DNA of 64,000 nt from Ignavibacteriales bacterium (GCA_003599415.1 QZKB01000055.1:1-64000); one strand, 5' to 3'; shown: positions 17,338 through 27,507, counted from the stretch's first letter. Notes: a model not told the origin generated them from the letters alone. Numbers and translations: made by a program.

Positions 17338-17991
17338 TTAATTAATTTCTACACGATTATATTTTTTAAACAGGATTCTGCCAAACGAAAAAAACCTTGG
17401 TACGGTTAACTGATAATTCTTATATGCATCACCATACTTAACAAGCAGTTTTTTTTCTTCGTAAACAGAACCGATATAAAAATATGCAACAATGCAGATA
17501 AAAGTAACTAAGTAGAATAAACTCATAGTCGGGCGCAAACCAAGAAAGAGAATAGAAAAAAGATAAATCGGGTGACGGCTGAACATAAAAGGTCCGTCGG
17601 TTTTCAACTCACTCTTTTCATCCAAATCTGTTACAGAATACTGTTTGTTTTTCCATCTGTATACCTGAGAAACACCAATAAATTCTTTCCAGTCCACAAA
17701 CTTAGCCGCCCAAAGCAATCCGGCTAAACTTAAAATCTGCAGGATAAAGATAATAATATCGAAAGGAAAATTAAGGTCATAAATGATGATATCCGGTTTT
17801 GGAGAAAGAACGACAAACAGATAAAAACAAAGCAATGAGATAATATTATAGGCAATTCTGTAGAAAGCTATTTTATCTCCACACCAAAGTAAAACTTTTT
17901 CTTTTAATAATTTTGAAGCCAGCAAAGTGTGTGACAAACCAAAAAGAAAAAAAAGCAGAACAATGATAACAACATCAAAGAGAATTTTCAT
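17338..17991 (-). CDS. Integral membrane methyltransferase-like protein (ICMT/NnrU family)
   Basis: 217 residues with five or six hydrophobic segments. The conserved motif GPFMFSRHPIYLFSILFLG is the SAM-binding RHPxY signature of the isoprenylcysteine carboxyl methyltransferase superfamily, which also includes NnrU and methanethiol S-methyltransferases. The substrate cannot be deduced; the second half (YEEKKLLVKYGDAYKNY, VPRFF) is the standard family tail. Its ATG overlaps the rpoN stop codon by 4 nt (ATGA), so it is translationally coupled to rpoN. Confidence 0.82.
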   Translation of the reverse strand: MKILFDVVIIVLLFFLFGLSHTLLASKLLKEKVLLWCGDKIAFYRIAYNIISLLCFYLFVVLSPKPDIIIYDLNFPFDIIIFILQILSLAGLLWAAKFVDWKEFIGVSQVYRWKNKQYSVTDLDEKSELKTDGPFMFSRHPIYLFSILFLGLRPTMSLFYLVTFICIVAYFYIGSVYEEKKLLVKYGDAYKNYQLTVPRFFSFGRILFKKYNRVEIN

Positions 17992-19481
17992 ATTTCCTTA
18001 CGAAGCCGGGCAACGGGAATTCTGAGTTGTTCCCTGTATTTTGCAACTGTTCTTCTTGCTATATGAATGCCTTTCTGATTAAGCAGCTCAGCAATTTTAT
18101 CATCACTATAAGGAGCGTTTTTAGGTTCCGTGCTGCAGATATCCTTTATCAGTTCTTTAATATGCTTGTTGGATATTTCTGTTCCTTCATCGGTGGACAA
18201 ACCTTCGCTGAAGAAATATTTCAATTCATGAATGCCGACCGGGCTCTGCACGTATTTGCCATTCACAACACGGCTTATAGTTGAAATGTCCATTCCTATT
18301 TCTTCTGCAATGTCTTTGTAAATCATCGGTTTCAATGCTTTTGGTCCGGTTTCAAAAAACCTGTACTGCTTTTCCAGAATTGCCCGCATTATTTTCATTA
18401 ATGTTTCTCTTCTCTGCTGGATTGAAGCGATAAACCATTTTGCAGATTCAAATTTTTCTCTAAGGAATTTATGAGTTTCCTTTTCTCTTTTTGAAATATT
18501 TCTTCTGCGTTTGTTCGTGTTGAGCATTTCAAGATATGTCTGGCTTATTGTTACCGAAGGAACGTTTCTATCATTTAACGTGATAATAAAGTTATGGTCA
18601 ATTTTCTCAATCAGAAAATCCGGAGTTACCTGGTTTGCCTGGTCAGATTCGATATTGCCTTCACCCGGTTTAGGATTAAGCTTATGAATTAATGCAAGGA
18701 CTGCTTTAAGAGTTTCAAGGCTAAGGTTCATATCCCGCTGAATATTTTCAAACCGCTTGTTAACAAAATCGGAGAAATGCTTTTCAAGTAAATTCTCTGC
18801 AAGATAAGTATAATAAGGATCGAACGAACTGTGCCTGAGCTGAACGAGCAGACATTCCTTTAAATTTCTTGAAGCTATTCCAACCGGATCGAATGATTGA
18901 ATTTCTTTAAGCACTTTTTCGGCATCGGCTTCACTTATTTCAAGATGCTCAAACATTACAAGTTCCTGCCGGATATCTTCAAGGCCGCGTTTAAGGTAAC
19001 CATCCTCATTCAAATTACCAATAATCTCTTCACCTAAACGAATAAGCGGTTCACTAAGATCAAGAAAATAAAGTTGATTTAAGAGATGTTCATTCAGGGT
19101 TTCTCTTAATGGTGCAACGGGCTGTGATTTTTCCTCTTCAAAATTTCTTGTCTTATAATCGTTATCAAGTTCTTCAACATCATTTATATAATCTTCAACA
19201 CTGAATTCGTCTTCTGGATTTTTTTCATCTTTAATTACTTCTTCGCTGTCGCTTTCATTCTCTATTTCAATTTCCTCATTTGCTTCCGGCTCGTTGCTGT
19301 CTTCTTTAATCTCAAGGTCATACTCCTGGTCAAGAGATTCCTCAAGTATAGGATTAAGTTCAAGTTCTGTCTTTATTCTTTGTTCCAGCGCCAAAGTATT
19401 TAGCTGCAGTAATTTTTGATACTGGATTTGCTGCGGCGATAATTTTTGTAATTGTGCTAATCGTTGGTTTAGTTGTAACAT
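17988..19481 (-). CDS. rpoN: RNA polymerase sigma-54 factor
   Basis: 497 residues in the canonical order: Gln/Leu-rich region I (QLNQRLAQLQKLSPQQIQ), a long acidic region II (residues ~50-115), core-binding region III, a helix-turn-helix with DISTISRVVNGKYVQ, and the C-terminal RpoN box ARRTVAKYRE that reads the -24 element. Sigma-54 needs enhancer-binding ATPases; none is encoded in this window. It lies between a DUF3109 gene (2-bp gap) and the ICMT-like gene (4-bp overlap), one operon. Confidence 0.98.
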   Translation of the reverse strand: MLQLNQRLAQLQKLSPQQIQYQKLLQLNTLALEQRIKTELELNPILEESLDQEYDLEIKEDSNEPEANEEIEIENESDSEEVIKDEKNPEDEFSVEDYINDVEELDNDYKTRNFEEEKSQPVAPLRETLNEHLLNQLYFLDLSEPLIRLGEEIIGNLNEDGYLKRGLEDIRQELVMFEHLEISEADAEKVLKEIQSFDPVGIASRNLKECLLVQLRHSSFDPYYTYLAENLLEKHFSDFVNKRFENIQRDMNLSLETLKAVLALIHKLNPKPGEGNIESDQANQVTPDFLIEKIDHNFIITLNDRNVPSVTISQTYLEMLNTNKRRRNISKREKETHKFLREKFESAKWFIASIQQRRETLMKIMRAILEKQYRFFETGPKALKPMIYKDIAEEIGMDISTISRVVNGKYVQSPVGIHELKYFFSEGLSTDEGTEISNKHIKELIKDICSTEPKNAPYSDDKIAELLNQKGIHIARRTVAKYREQLRIPVARLRKEI

Positions 19482-19483
19482 GG

Positions 19484-20053
19484 CTAACTCCTAAAAAATG
19501 CGCTTAACTTTTCATACCAGGTTTCTCCATAATGTCTCATTAATGAATCTTTACAAAATTCAGCAACCGTGGTGTTCATTTTTTTTCCATTTTCAATAGC
19601 AGGCGCGCATTCGTTAAATTTTTCATATCGCAGCACGTCTCCGCCAAAGCGTGAAATCCGAATCGGGAAAAGGTGACAAGAGATTGGTTTCCTGAAATCT
19701 ATTTTATTATCGAAATAGCCTTTTTCAATACCGCATTTAGCAATGCCGTTTTCGCGGAATGAAAAAACGCAATCCCGGTTATTTAAACTACGAATCATCA
19801 ACTCTTCATCTTTGTTTTCCCAGAATCCTTTCCGTTCAATCTCCTGTTTGTGTTCAACGGGAATATAATTTAAAATTTCAGTCAGGTTATTTTCAATTAT
19901 TTTTATTTCTTCTTCGGTTATAGGTGCACCAAACTGACTTTCGAGTGTACAGCAAGCGCCTTTACATTTATTAAGATCACAGGAAAAAGGAGAATCGAGA
20001 ATTTCTTCTCTAACCATAATTCCCTCTATTTCCAACGAGTTCTGCAAATACAT
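19484..20053 (-). CDS. DUF3109 family Cys-rich protein
   Basis: 189 residues with two Cys clusters: FSCDLNKCKGACC near residue 25 and SCHLFPIRI near residue 125, plus single Cys at CVFSF, KCGIEKG and NECAPA. This is the pattern of DUF3109, a relative of the YkgJ-type CxxCxxCC proteins thought to bind zinc or an iron-sulfur cluster. Function unknown. The start at 20053 keeps the conserved N-terminal LEIEGIMVREEIL segment. First gene of the unit with rpoN; the 288 bp upstream hold no gene and should include the promoter. Confidence 0.88.
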   Translation of the reverse strand: MYLQNSLEIEGIMVREEILDSPFSCDLNKCKGACCTLESQFGAPITEEEIKIIENNLTEILNYIPVEHKQEIERKGFWENKDEELMIRSLNNRDCVFSFRENGIAKCGIEKGYFDNKIDFRKPISCHLFPIRISRFGGDVLRYEKFNECAPAIENGKKMNTTVAEFCKDSLMRHYGETWYEKLSAFFRS

Positions 20054-20341
20054 GTTTACATTTCCAAAATGCTTTGATAACTAAAAACCGTGACAGAATT
20101 TATAAATTCACAGTTATAAATTACGGGATTAAAAAATAATAAATTTGTCCTCCACTACAAACCGGGCTGCATTCATATTTTACAGAAACAAACCGGAAAG
20201 CGCATATTTACCTGACAAACTCAACAATAAAATAATATTCTTTGTTTTAATCGTCAACTGTAATTACCGCACAAAAACACAATAAACAGGCATCTAAGCA
20301 ACTATTAATTATTACACCTATACAAGTTTGAACAATAAAGA

Positions 20342-21823
20342 TTAAAACCTGAATATATGGCTTTGATATGGCTGCAGTTCAATAAAAAGACCAACACGAT
20401 TTACTTCATCCCGGGATCTTACATAAGAGCAATTATTAAGAAGATCGTAAAGCTCAAAGTTCTCAGGATAACTTCGTAAATCTATTTTCACCCGGCACTG
20501 GGCTTTTGAATCCGAATAATTAACTACAACCAAACGCCGTTCAATTTTATAGCTCCACAACCAGCAAATCATTTTCTCATTGGTATAGTTGTTTTCCCAA
20601 ACTTTTAACGGCTCAATTAGTTTCCATTCCCCGCTTTTAAATATTTGTGCTGAGGTAATGTCTAACAATTTATTGTAAAAATCAGGAAGGCACTCATCGG
20701 TTTTCTCAACCGGTTCTCTTCCAAGCTGAACAGGAAGTTTAATTTTTTTCCCTTCAAACTGACCGTCATGGAAGAGATGCATTCCCGGTAATGTACTCAT
20801 TATTATTGCTGCCGCTTTATTTTTATTCTTCCCCAAAATAAGCGCTGCTCTTTCCTCGTCATGGTTTTCAATAAAGCGCACCAGCTTTTCCTGGAATACA
20901 ATTTCTGCTGACAGGTGACTTTTAACATCATAGATATTACCAAGTTTTAACCTGTCTGTAAGTCTTTTGTCATAAGTAAAATCAAAACCCAGCTGCTGAA
21001 GATCCCATTCAAGGTCCCAATATGTTTCGGCAATAAAAAGGAATTCTGGAAATTTCTGTTTAATGCGTTTAATTGCAACCTGCCAAAACTCGCGCTCCGG
21101 TTTTGAGAAACCGACTTTATTAAGAACACCGCGCCAGGTGTTATAAAAAACATTGCTAAGCGCAAGCATCGCCATATCACATCTAACCCCGTCGCAACAA
21201 TCGGCAATGTGAAGCAGCGAATCTATCATATAAACAATTGCATCCGGGCTGATATAATTTATCTGTACGGTATCCTGCCATGCGGGAAAGAAAGGATCTC
21301 TTCCATGGGCAAAAATTTTACCGTTCTCTTCATGCTTGAAGAAAGTGTATTGATCACGTTCATAAATATCTTCATCTGCCTGAAGAAATATTTCCGGTTT
21401 TGAAACAAGCAGTGGTGAGGCTGCAGAAAAATGATTTGGTATAAAATCCAGGAAAAGTTTTAATCCCAACGAATTAAGTTTTTTTCTAAGTTCAGGAATT
21501 GTGTCGTGGTCTCCAAGTTCTGGATTTATGCTGTACTCTTCAATTGCATATGGAGAACCGATTACGTCTTCTTCTTTCCAGTCTTTTAGCGCTTTATCAT
21601 AATTCCTCTTTAAGAAATCCTCGAAGCAATATTTTTTAACCGCTTCTTTATTAATTTTCCAAACGCCCATAAGCCAGATAATATCAATGTTCTTCTTAGC
21701 AAGCTGCTCCCAATATGCATCAGGAACATCAGTTAGTTTGGGTTTAGGATTCTCAGCCGTTGCAAATCTTTTAATCCATACCCTTGTGTTAATTTCATAT
21801 AAATTTGGAAATTTATTTTCCAT
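20342..21823 (-). CDS. Alpha-amylase family glycoside hydrolase (GH13-like)
   Basis: 493 residues without a signal peptide, so cytoplasmic. GH13 regions are visible: LFLDFIPNH (region I), GVRCDMAML (region II, with the Arg-x-Asp nucleophile), FLFIAETYWD (region III, acid/base Glu) and FIENHDEER (region IV, His-Asp). The C-terminal beta domain (LVVVNYSDSKAQCRV) follows. Together these indicate an active enzyme on alpha-glucans such as glycogen or maltodextrins, though the precise specificity is open. It lies downstream of dnaG on the same strand by 24 bp, probably co-transcribed. Confidence 0.92.
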   Translation of the reverse strand: MENKFPNLYEINTRVWIKRFATAENPKPKLTDVPDAYWEQLAKKNIDIIWLMGVWKINKEAVKKYCFEDFLKRNYDKALKDWKEEDVIGSPYAIEEYSINPELGDHDTIPELRKKLNSLGLKLFLDFIPNHFSAASPLLVSKPEIFLQADEDIYERDQYTFFKHEENGKIFAHGRDPFFPAWQDTVQINYISPDAIVYMIDSLLHIADCCDGVRCDMAMLALSNVFYNTWRGVLNKVGFSKPEREFWQVAIKRIKQKFPEFLFIAETYWDLEWDLQQLGFDFTYDKRLTDRLKLGNIYDVKSHLSAEIVFQEKLVRFIENHDEERAALILGKNKNKAAAIIMSTLPGMHLFHDGQFEGKKIKLPVQLGREPVEKTDECLPDFYNKLLDITSAQIFKSGEWKLIEPLKVWENNYTNEKMICWLWSYKIERRLVVVNYSDSKAQCRVKIDLRSYPENFELYDLLNNCSYVRSRDEVNRVGLFIELQPYQSHIFRF

Positions 21824-21847
21824 TTGATTTTCCGTTATTAATATTTT

Positions 21848-23707
21848 TTATTCTTCTTTCTGAACAAGTCTTCTTTCATGAATTAAGCGCTGCTTCGTTT
21901 CAAGCAGTTCCTGTGTTTCGCTTTCCGTTTTGCTGGATATAATCTGGTTGTGAAGATTTTCAAGTTCGGTTTCAATCAGATTCAATCTGAAGTTACGAAC
22001 GGTATCCCTGGCAAATTTCTGCAGGATAATATTTTCTGCAGTTCCCGGGCGAACATCTTCCCATGTTTTACTTAAAACATATTTATCAAAGGAAATGTTG
22101 ATGATATATTCTTTTACCTTCTCATCTGTAATTTTTTCAATCAGCACAGCAGGAAGAATATTTTCTCCGTGAAGGTTAGCCTCGTGAACAACTTCTGCTA
22201 ATTCTCTTACTGTAGAATTGGAAAAATCTTCCGGTTTGATGTATGTGAAAATATAATTTACAATTTCCTTATCCCCTTCAAAAAGAAGCTTTATCAAATC
22301 CCGCTCAACAGGGCTTGCGCTTTTTTCTTTAACCACGGCAATTTTATCTAATGAGCGTTCCTGTTCAATTGCCACTTCTTTAACGGCAGGTTTAAGTTCA
22401 CTTCTGTGCTTTGATACAGCAAGAACTTTCTCAAGTTCAGATTCCAAAAGCTTCTCACGCAAATTAAATTTCTTTGCCACAGACTTGATAAGTATGCTTC
22501 GTTTAAGTTCATCATTAACAAATGAAACCGACTGAACCAATTCTCTTATTGCATCGGTCTGTTGTGCGGGGTCTTCAAACTTACCTTGTTTTTCAAGCTG
22601 CGCTGTTTGATATTCAAGAAAGTTCTGGGCACGTTTTATATATTCATCAAATTCATCCTTACCGTACTTCTGCACAAACGAGTCCGGATCTTCCCCGGTG
22701 GGAAGTTCTGCAATCTTAACATAGAAATCCTGTCTTACCAAAAGCTCAATACTTCTTAGTGAAGCTTTAACTCCGGCAGTGTCGGCATCATAAAACACAA
22801 CAATATTTTTAGTATAGCGCGAAAGCATCTGAACCTGCTCCTCGGTTAGCGCAGTACCCGAAGAAGCAACGACGTTTTTAATTCCATGCTGAAAGAGAGA
22901 AATCAAATCCATGTATCCTTCAACAAGAATTGCCTTGTCTAATCTTCTTATTTCATCTTTTGAATGAGACAAACCATAAAGTGATTTTCGCTTTGAGTAG
23001 ATTGAAGATTCAGGCGAATTAAGATACTTGGCTACTGCCGCTTTATCCATTATTCTTCCGCCAAAGGCAATCACTCTTCCATTAGGAGAAAATATCGGGA
23101 AGATAATTCTGCTGCGGAATTTATCGTAATAATCACCGTTATCTTTCCTGTCAATTAAACCAAGGTATTTTGCTTTCTCAAGATCGATGTTGTTCTCTTT
23201 AAGGAATTTTACAGTATGATCCCAGTCCTGCAATGCATAACCAAGTCCGAATATTCTCTGCGTCTGAACTTTTATTTTTCTATCCTCAAAATAGCTTCGT
23301 GCAATTTCACCGGGTAAACTTTGTAAAAGGTTGTTTGAAAAATATCTTGCCGCAACAGTATTTATGTCGTATAAAATTTCCTGTTCGGTTTGTTCCTCGG
23401 TCGGGGGCGCTTCGTGGTATTCTATTGTTATACCAACTCGTTCAGCTATTGCTTTTACAGCTTCAACGAAGGAAACATTTTGGTAATCCATAAGAAACTT
23501 AAAAACATTACCCCCGGCATGGCAGCCGAAACAATGATAGATTTGTTTTTCACTGCTTACAGTAAAAGAAGGCGTCTTTTCCTGGTGAAAAGGACATAAG
23601 CCGATATAGTTTTTGCCCCGCTTGCGCAGTTGAACAGTTTCGGCGATAATATCAACAATATTTACCGCTGAACGGACTTCTTCTATTTTTCTTTCAGGAA
23701 TTACCAT
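21848..23707 (-). CDS. dnaG: DNA primase
   Basis: 619 residues. The N-terminal CHC2 zinc finger (CPFHQEKTPSF, then YHCFGCHAGG, residues ~38-65) binds template DNA, the Toprim catalytic core begins near residue 255 (ILVEGYMDLISLFQHG, with VVFYDADTAG carrying the metal-binding Asp pair), and a helical C-terminal domain contacts the replicative helicase. It makes RNA primers for DNA replication. The upstream region on this strand is the long heptad-repeat intergenic tract, so the promoter must lie in or beyond that tract. Confidence 0.98.
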   Translation of the reverse strand: MVIPERKIEEVRSAVNIVDIIAETVQLRKRGKNYIGLCPFHQEKTPSFTVSSEKQIYHCFGCHAGGNVFKFLMDYQNVSFVEAVKAIAERVGITIEYHEAPPTEEQTEQEILYDINTVAARYFSNNLLQSLPGEIARSYFEDRKIKVQTQRIFGLGYALQDWDHTVKFLKENNIDLEKAKYLGLIDRKDNGDYYDKFRSRIIFPIFSPNGRVIAFGGRIMDKAAVAKYLNSPESSIYSKRKSLYGLSHSKDEIRRLDKAILVEGYMDLISLFQHGIKNVVASSGTALTEEQVQMLSRYTKNIVVFYDADTAGVKASLRSIELLVRQDFYVKIAELPTGEDPDSFVQKYGKDEFDEYIKRAQNFLEYQTAQLEKQGKFEDPAQQTDAIRELVQSVSFVNDELKRSILIKSVAKKFNLREKLLESELEKVLAVSKHRSELKPAVKEVAIEQERSLDKIAVVKEKSASPVERDLIKLLFEGDKEIVNYIFTYIKPEDFSNSTVRELAEVVHEANLHGENILPAVLIEKITDEKVKEYIINISFDKYVLSKTWEDVRPGTAENIILQKFARDTVRNFRLNLIETELENLHNQIISSKTESETQELLETKQRLIHERRLVQKEE

Positions 23708-24244
23708 TACAAACTTGATGTTTTTGTTTACCTAAATATAGAAAAATTTAGTTATGGAAAGAGTAGAAAAGAAAATGTGAAATGGCAGATGTGAAATGGA
23801 ATATGGAAAATGGGAAATGTCCCGAAATGGGGGATCAGCCGAAGGCTGAGGATACGGAATATGGAAAATGTGAAATGGAAAATGGAAAAAGTTCGCAAGT
23901 GGCGGATCAGCCGCAGACTGAGATAAAGGCTGAGTCAAGTAAAACGGAGATGGGAGAAATAGAGACTCGTTATTTTGTAGTCATTCGCTTCGCGTCTTTT
24001 TTTGTCATTCAATTGTCAGCGTGGCGAAGGAGGAAGCGGAGAATGGGAGAGGGAGCGAAATGGTAGCAGTTTAGTAAACCTGCCGATGTCAGGTGTATTG
24101 AAATTAGGTTTTTAAGAAGAACGGCTTTAGCCGGACATATCGAAACAACCGTACAAAGATAAATTTACAACCAATGGATTTATTAATGCTGCTGAATTAC
24201 ATTTTATTAAATGCTAAATTTGATTCAGTTAAAATGAAAGCTTT
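23708..24244. other. Divergent intergenic region between dnaG and ispG
   Basis: This 537-bp gap holds a heptad-repeat tract (from about 23773) and, to the right, AT-rich sequence with no gene I can support. A nominal 94-codon frame through the tract (23782-24066) has the low-complexity composition expected of translated repeats (Met, Glu, Asn, Lys, Gly) and is not called. Promoters of both flanking essential genes must lie here. Confidence 0.7.
23773..23960. repeat. Heptad-type repeat tract (single arm)
   Basis: Runs of TGGAAAA, TGGGAAA and TGTGAAA-like units, interrupted by GGATCAGCCGAAGGCTGAGG and a second, altered copy of the same insert (GGATCAGCCGCAGACTGAGA). The insert and its partner hairpin recur at 39857 and 52636. 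Only the TGG arm is present here; the complementary arm seen in the other copies is missing or decayed. Confidence 0.8.
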
Positions 24245-26188
24245 ATGATACAACCCAATACAAATTATTGCGAAAGCCTTACATCCTATAAAAGATGGAA
24301 AACAAGAGAAGTTAAAGTAGGAAATGTTCCTCTTGGAGGAGACAACCCTATACGCATTCAATCCATGACTACAACAGATACGATGAATACAATTGCCACG
24401 GTTGAACAGACGATAAGAATGGTTAATGCCGGATGTGAATATGTTAGAATAACTGCCCCAAGTATAAACGAGGCAAACAATCTTGCGGAGATAAAAAAGG
24501 AATTGAAGAAGCGCGGGTGCAATGTTCCGCTAATTGCAGATATTCATTTTACTCCTAACGCAGCAGAAGCAGCAGCACGCATTGTTGAAAAGGTTAGAGT
24601 TAATCCCGGTAATTATGCGGATAAGAAAAAATTCCAGCAGATTGAATATACCGATGCAGAATATGAAGCCGAGCTTGAAAGAATAAGGATTAAGTTTACT
24701 CCGCTTGTTAATATTTGCAAAGAGTACGGCACAGCGATGCGAATAGGAACAAACCATGGATCGCTATCGGACAGGATAATGAGCCGCTACGGCGATACGC
24801 CCCTTGGAATGGTTGAATCCGCTTTCGAGTTCCTGCGCATTTGTGAAGACTTAAATTATTATGATATAGTTTTAAGTATGAAAGCAAGCAATCCACAGGT
24901 AATGGTGCAGGCTTACCGTATGCTTGTAAGCAGAATGAAAGAGGCCGGAATGAATTACCCGCTTCATCTTGGAGTAACAGAGGCCGGAGACGGTGAGGAC
25001 GGAAGAATAAAATCTGCACTTGGAATTGGTGCGCTGCTTGAGGATGGACTTGGCGACACAATAAGAGTTTCACTAACTGAAGAACCTGAATTTGAAGCGC
25101 CCGTTGCAATATCTCTTGCATCAAGATATGAAAAGAGAAATGAACATCTACCCATTCCTGCTGCAAAGGAAATTTGTTTTAATCCGTATTCATATAAAAG
25201 AAGAGAAACAATTGCGGTTATAAATATTGGCTCCGGAAATGTGCCTGTTGTTGCAGCAGATTTCAGTTCGCTTCAGCTAAATGATTATAAAGCATTACAG
25301 ACAATCGGTTATTACTATTCCGCAGAAACAGATAAATGGAATATGACCGACTACGCAGCGGATTTTATATATGCGGGAGATAATTTTATTCCTTATGAAC
25401 TGCCGGGCAGTTTGAAAGTAATTTATAATTACTCAACCTGGAAAAATTTTGACAACAAGACAAAAGGATTCCCTCTTTATAATTTAAGTGAATATAAATC
25501 TGCAGAAACAAAATCACAGTTCCTGAATTTTGTTTCTGTTGATATTAGTAATCTTGATGAAGTTGATGTACTAAAGAATGCAGCGAAAGTTGTACTGGTA
25601 CTGCATACAAATAACTTGCATGGTATGGCCGAGCAAAGAAGATTTTTATCTGAACTTGTCAAAAAAGAAATAACTCTGCCCGTCATTCTAAAAAGAAGTT
25701 ACGATAATATTGATTCTGAGAAACTTATGCTTTATGGTTCAACAGATCTTGGTTCACTTCTGATCGACGGTTTTGGCGATGGTGTTTGGATTGAAGCAAA
25801 TAATTCCGGTACAGTTAATCCGGAAACAGTTAACAGAATCCTGTTTGGTATTCTTCAGGCTGCAAGATTAAGGATTTCCAAAACAGAATATATTGCCTGT
25901 CCTTCCTGCGGCCGCACTTTATTTGATCTTCAGGAAGTTACGGCAAAAATAAGGAGCAGAACTTCTCATCTAAAAGGAGTTAAGATTGCAATTATGGGCT
26001 GCATTGTAAACGGTCCGGGAGAAATGGCAGATGCGGATTACGGATACGTTGGCTCTGGTCTTGGAAAGATAACTTTATATAAAGGGAAAGAAGTTGTAAA
26101 GAGAAGTATTGATTCGGAATTGGCGGTAGATGCGCTTATTAACTTGATAAAGGAGAACGGCGACTGGGTTGAACCGATAAAAAATTAG
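24245..26188 (+). CDS. ispG: 4-hydroxy-3-methylbut-2-en-1-yl diphosphate synthase (long form)
   Basis: 647 residues, the three-domain form found in Bacteroidota/Chlorobi, Chlamydiae and plants. The TIM-barrel half begins VGNVPLGGDNPIRIQSMTTT and runs to about residue 290; a ~250-residue insertion domain follows; the C-terminal domain supplies the [4Fe-4S] ligands in CPSCGRTLFD (near residue 552) and MGCIVNGPGE (near 585). It converts MEcPP to HMBPP in the non-mevalonate isoprenoid pathway using two reducing electrons. No other pathway genes are adjacent. Confidence 0.97.
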   Translation: MIQPNTNYCESLTSYKRWKTREVKVGNVPLGGDNPIRIQSMTTTDTMNTIATVEQTIRMVNAGCEYVRITAPSINEANNLAEIKKELKKRGCNVPLIADIHFTPNAAEAAARIVEKVRVNPGNYADKKKFQQIEYTDAEYEAELERIRIKFTPLVNICKEYGTAMRIGTNHGSLSDRIMSRYGDTPLGMVESAFEFLRICEDLNYYDIVLSMKASNPQVMVQAYRMLVSRMKEAGMNYPLHLGVTEAGDGEDGRIKSALGIGALLEDGLGDTIRVSLTEEPEFEAPVAISLASRYEKRNEHLPIPAAKEICFNPYSYKRRETIAVINIGSGNVPVVAADFSSLQLNDYKALQTIGYYYSAETDKWNMTDYAADFIYAGDNFIPYELPGSLKVIYNYSTWKNFDNKTKGFPLYNLSEYKSAETKSQFLNFVSVDISNLDEVDVLKNAAKVVLVLHTNNLHGMAEQRRFLSELVKKEITLPVILKRSYDNIDSEKLMLYGSTDLGSLLIDGFGDGVWIEANNSGTVNPETVNRILFGILQAARLRISKTEYIACPSCGRTLFDLQEVTAKIRSRTSHLKGVKIAIMGCIVNGPGEMADADYGYVGSGLGKITLYKGKEVVKRSIDSELAVDALINLIKENGDWVEPIKN

Positions 26189-26340
26189 CATTATAAGCTG
26201 AAATCAAGGTTCCTGCAAAAAGAATTTGAATAATTCCCGGCAATCCAATATATTTTGTACAGAAATATATGAGATTTTTAAAGTTAATATATAAATACCT
26301 GCTTTCTTACAACGCAGCAAAAATTTAGATTTTTTATATG

Positions 26341-26375
26341 AAAATGCACTCCAACAAAGGGGTGCATTTTTTTTT
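26341..26375 (+). terminator. Intrinsic terminator directly before nif3
   Basis: AAAATGCAC pairs with GTGCATTTT (9 bp, plus two inner C-G pairs) and is followed by nine T. The T run ends three bases before the nif3 ATG at 26379. It should end transcripts from ispG and leaves almost no untranslated leader for nif3. Confidence 0.8.
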
Positions 26376-26378
26376 GTT

Positions 26379-27494
26379 ATGACAGGAAAAGAATTAATTA
26401 AATATCTGGAAGAGTGGATACCTAAAGCAGTTGCGTGGCAAAAAGATAACGTTGGCTTACAAGTAGGTAATCCCGCAAGAAAGGTGAGTGGCGTCTTACT
26501 CTGCTTAGAACTTACAGAGAAGACGCTAAAACAGGCTCTTAGACAAAGATGCAATTTTATCTTCTCTCATCACCCGCTTCTCTTTCAACCGCTTAAAAGC
26601 ATAAACACCTTTAACGATAAAAATTCCCGGCTAATTGAACTTCTTATTAAAAATGACCTTACTCTCTACTCGGCACATACAAACCTTGATTATGCAAAAG
26701 ACGGAGTAAGCTTTGAATTAGCTAAAACAATCGGCCTTTCAAATATTAAATTCCTTAAGAAGTTAGACAGCAACCAATTCAAGTTGGTTGTTTTCGTTCC
26801 GGAAACTCATATTGATAAAGTATCCGAAGCAATATTTAATGCCGGCGGCGGAGTAATTGGCGAATATAAAAAGTGCAGCTTTAGTGCAAGCGGAAGCGGA
26901 ACATTTGAAGGTTCGGAGAATTCAAATCCTTTTACAGGTAATGCCGGCAAATTTGAAAAAGTAAACGAAATTCGGATAGAAGTTCTTGTGGATTCCTGGA
27001 AATTAAAAAGTGTAATAGCCGCGATGCTAAAAAATCATCCTTACGAAGAACCGGCTTACGATGTTTATCCCCTGGCAAATGAAAATGTAAATTACGGAAT
27101 AGGTGCTATAGGAGAATTTGAAAAGCCACTTTCACAAAAAGAATTCCTTGAGCTGCTTGAAAAGAAATTAGGATTACAGAACTTCAGGTATTGTTCCGGC
27201 AGCAATAATAAAATTAAAACTGTGGCAGTATGCGGCGGAAGTGGAGCCGAGTACATTAACACGGCAATATCTGCCAATGCAGATGCCTATATTACAGCAG
27301 ATGTTAAATATCACTCGTTCCAGGATGCTGAGGGAAAAATTCTTTTAATTGATGCCGGCCACTTTGAAACAGAAATTCATTCTTTGAAAAAAGTAAAAAA
27401 ATATATAGATGATTACCTTAAAACCATAAACTTGGAAATTCCCGTGTATGCGGCTAAGGATTCATCTAACCCAATAAAGTTTTATAAAATATAA
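26379..27494 (+). CDS. Nif3-like dinuclear metal centre protein (YqfO type)
   Basis: 371 residues, the long Nif3 form with a PII/NIF3-like middle domain (roughly residues 125-235, including the HPYEEPAYDVYPL stretch). Metal-binding residues of the outer halves are visible: FSHHPLLF (His pair), SAHTNLDYAKDGV, and DAGHFETE near the C-terminus. The family binds two metal ions; it has been named GTP cyclohydrolase I type 2 in databases, but a firm physiological function is lacking. The next gene starts 13 bp later, so the two are co-transcribed. Confidence 0.92.
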   Translation: MTGKELIKYLEEWIPKAVAWQKDNVGLQVGNPARKVSGVLLCLELTEKTLKQALRQRCNFIFSHHPLLFQPLKSINTFNDKNSRLIELLIKNDLTLYSAHTNLDYAKDGVSFELAKTIGLSNIKFLKKLDSNQFKLVVFVPETHIDKVSEAIFNAGGGVIGEYKKCSFSASGSGTFEGSENSNPFTGNAGKFEKVNEIRIEVLVDSWKLKSVIAAMLKNHPYEEPAYDVYPLANENVNYGIGAIGEFEKPLSQKEFLELLEKKLGLQNFRYCSGSNNKIKTVAVCGGSGAEYINTAISANADAYITADVKYHSFQDAEGKILLIDAGHFETEIHSLKKVKKYIDDYLKTINLEIPVYAAKDSSNPIKFYKI

Positions 27495-27507
27495 CCAGGA
27501 GAAAACC

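Noticed and set aside
23782-24066. 94-codon frame in the dnaG-ispG gap
   Set aside because: Made of translated heptad repeats and hairpin inserts; no protein-like composition.
24708-25166. 152-codon frame opposite ispG
   Set aside because: Antisense to a conserved enzyme, rich in Gln, Leu and His runs from mirrored codons; no independent evidence.
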